Shown here: piece after piece, positions 62,698-64,000 of the stretch | How positions within the stretch are numbered: the stretch's first letter is position 1 | How the letters are laid out: the number at the start of each line of letters is the position of its first letter | Assembly: GCF_963678635.1 (NCBI RefSeq) | Contig: NC_087066.1 | Location: 16,289,949-16,353,948 of the forward strand | Origin: Symsagittifera roscoffensis | Lineage: Eukaryota > Xenacoelomorpha > Acoela > Convolutidae | Length of the DNA: 64,000 nucleotides | Direction: 5' to 3' | Translations under genes and position numbers: made by a program | Notes under the pieces: model-generated | What the model was told of the DNA's origin: nothing | The model's input: only the letters and a program-made list of their open reading frames with translations | The model's database searches: none

Positions 62698-63044
62698 TGC
62701 AATTTCTCGACTTTTACTTTGTTTACTATTCCTTTAAATAGATAGAGCTCATAGAAAATCAAAGGTAAGTTCTATCTAGATGATCAAACGTACAAAAAAG
62801 GCGTTCGGTAAACCCATAGAAAAAGAGATACGATTGATACCCGTTCAAGTATTGATTCTCAAAATACCTGACTGTAATAAAAAAAAACTGCTTAAGCATT
62901 TAGGAAAAAAAGCTACCAGCTTGGCATCATAAGAGGATAATAGGCATCAGTTACACCTGCACTCTAAAGGTGATTATTTTTAATGTAGTCGTATAAGTTC
63001 TAGTATGATTTAACGTAGAATTGAGCTCTCTACTCCTCCGCACA
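62698..63044 (+). repeat. 3' LTR of the BEL/Pao-like element
   Basis: Begins TGCAATTTCTCGACTTTTAC and ends near CTCCGCACACA. See the 5' LTR for shared words. Confidence 0.65.
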
Positions 63045-63136
63045 CATCTGATGTTTAGACATTGCCAGCTAAAGTATCATCCATTATAAGATATCTTTGT
63101 GTTGTGATAACACGTTGGCAAAATAAGAGCTTATTG

Positions 63137-64000
63137 TTCCGACTTTCGGTACGAAAGTAACGGAATATTTGTGCTCGGGTGGGTTTTTTTTTTCTTCAGA
63201 CAAATTTCGACTTTTTAACTAGCCATTTTTGACGGAGTTTTTTTATATCATTCAAAAGATATTGTTGTCCTGAGCTTAAATTTGAAAATATATTTCACCT
63301 GTGATCATTTTTCGTGGAGTTATGAGGGTTTAAAGATTGCCATTTTGGTCATTTTGAGCAATTTGGGACAATTAACGCGCGATATAATTCGCGCTATTAA
63401 CGCGTAAGCGGAGATTTAATCCGTCTTATAAATCGTTCCAAATTGGTTGAAAGAAGCTTATTTGCCTTAATTGGTTTGTTACAAGGTGCTAAATCTATCT
63501 TTTTGTACTTTATATGGCGTGTGGGGGGATGATTTTCATAAAAAACTTCAAATTTTAGAAAAAAAAAGTTTCATTTTATTTTATTTCATTTAATTTTTTT
63601 ATGCTATTACTGCTGCTCCATAAACCTTAAAAGGCAGTCGGAACATTCAGTGCTTCGCCCTGATACGAGCAGTCTTGTAGTTTTTTATCATCAGTTTCAA
63701 GAGTTTTTTTACCAAAAATTACAATCGGTTATAGTTCATTCAAACCTTTTTTCAATTTCTTTAGAAAAATGTTATTTTATTAAGATTATGAAACCTTTTG
63801 ACATCGAAATTTGGCTCTTACAATTAATTGTTCCGACTTTCGATACGAAAGCTCGTAAACGAAAGCTCGTAGACAAATTTCGACTTTTTAACTAGCCATT
63901 TTTGACGGAATTTTTGTATATCATTCGAAACGTATTGTTGTCCTGAGCTCAAATTTGAAAATATATTTCACCTGTTATCATTTTTCGTAAAGTTATGAGG
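63137..64000. repeat. Direct repeat at the right edge
   Basis: The stretch TTGTTCCGACTTTCGGTACG..AGTTATGAGG (63137-63330) recurs at 63828-64000 with about 90% agreement by eye. Between them, 63367-63405 holds the inverted pair TAACGCGCG and CGCGCTATTAACGCG. The repeat continues past the window end. Confidence 0.7.

Larger units (their letters stand above)
58507..63044 (+). mobile_element. Decayed BEL/Pao-like LTR retroelement
   Basis: Two related direct repeats flank it (58507-58832 and 62698-63044). Between them are ordered BEL/Pao polyprotein traces on the plus strand: LNFGWALSG near 60960, the YDLLRPILPIL region followed by WDQPL near 61768-61860, and FIWTDSTIALAWLRNP near 62193. Stops and frameshifts break every domain. 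I did not find an intact reverse transcriptase active-site box or an integrase. Confidence 0.72.

Overview
The window is AT-rich invertebrate-type metazoan DNA. Genes are split by short introns with GT..AG ends and mostly T-rich acceptors. A BEL/Pao-like retroelement (a group known only from animals) and Polinton/Maverick-type polymerase relics are present. I cannot name the species. No bacterial operon structure, rRNA, tRNA or CRISPR was seen. Most of the window is nested mobile and repetitive DNA.

Layout. 1-9,490: AT-rich sequence with a decayed Polinton-type DNA polymerase B (about 3.4-6.3 kb) and two or three smaller copies of one of its segments (6.3-8.65 kb). 9,497-21,660: a large inverted duplication (foldback). 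Its arms carry a two-finger zinc protein gene, a small basic protein gene and an 82-codon gene with a faint PC4-like pattern, around a unique centre at 14.2-15.25 kb. 21,660-25,045 and 46,240-53,586: one tandem array of about 820-960 bp units, split by an insertion. 25,046-46,239: the insertion, a 21.2 kb DNA transposon with 22 bp perfect terminal inverted repeats, a TT target duplication and nine GGAATCC motifs near each end. 53.6-54.7 kb: a possible hAT-like terminus and a decayed TTTCGA minisatellite. 55.15-55.74 kb: the last two exons of an unrecognised gene. 58.5-63.05 kb: a decayed BEL/Pao LTR retroelement. The right edge carries a direct repeat.

The 21.2 kb transposon is the main object of interest. 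It encodes, on the minus strand, a likely RNase-H-type (DDE) transposase of an uncharacterised family, a zinc-finger plus JmjC protein of the KDM2/KDM7 type with the iron-binding HxD..H triad intact, and a SET protein closest to KMT5A/SET8. On the plus strand it encodes a 468-residue orphan protein that faces the SET gene across a 79 bp perfect inverted repeat. The JmjC gene lies in a tandem 4,734 bp duplication. In known families KMT5A writes H4K20me1 and one KDM7 member (PHF8) erases it, so the element may carry a writer and an eraser of related chromatin marks. That function is inference. Exon joins are in phase throughout. Most frame breaks fall in A/T runs and are cured by one added base, which points to undercalled homopolymers in the assembly rather than decay.
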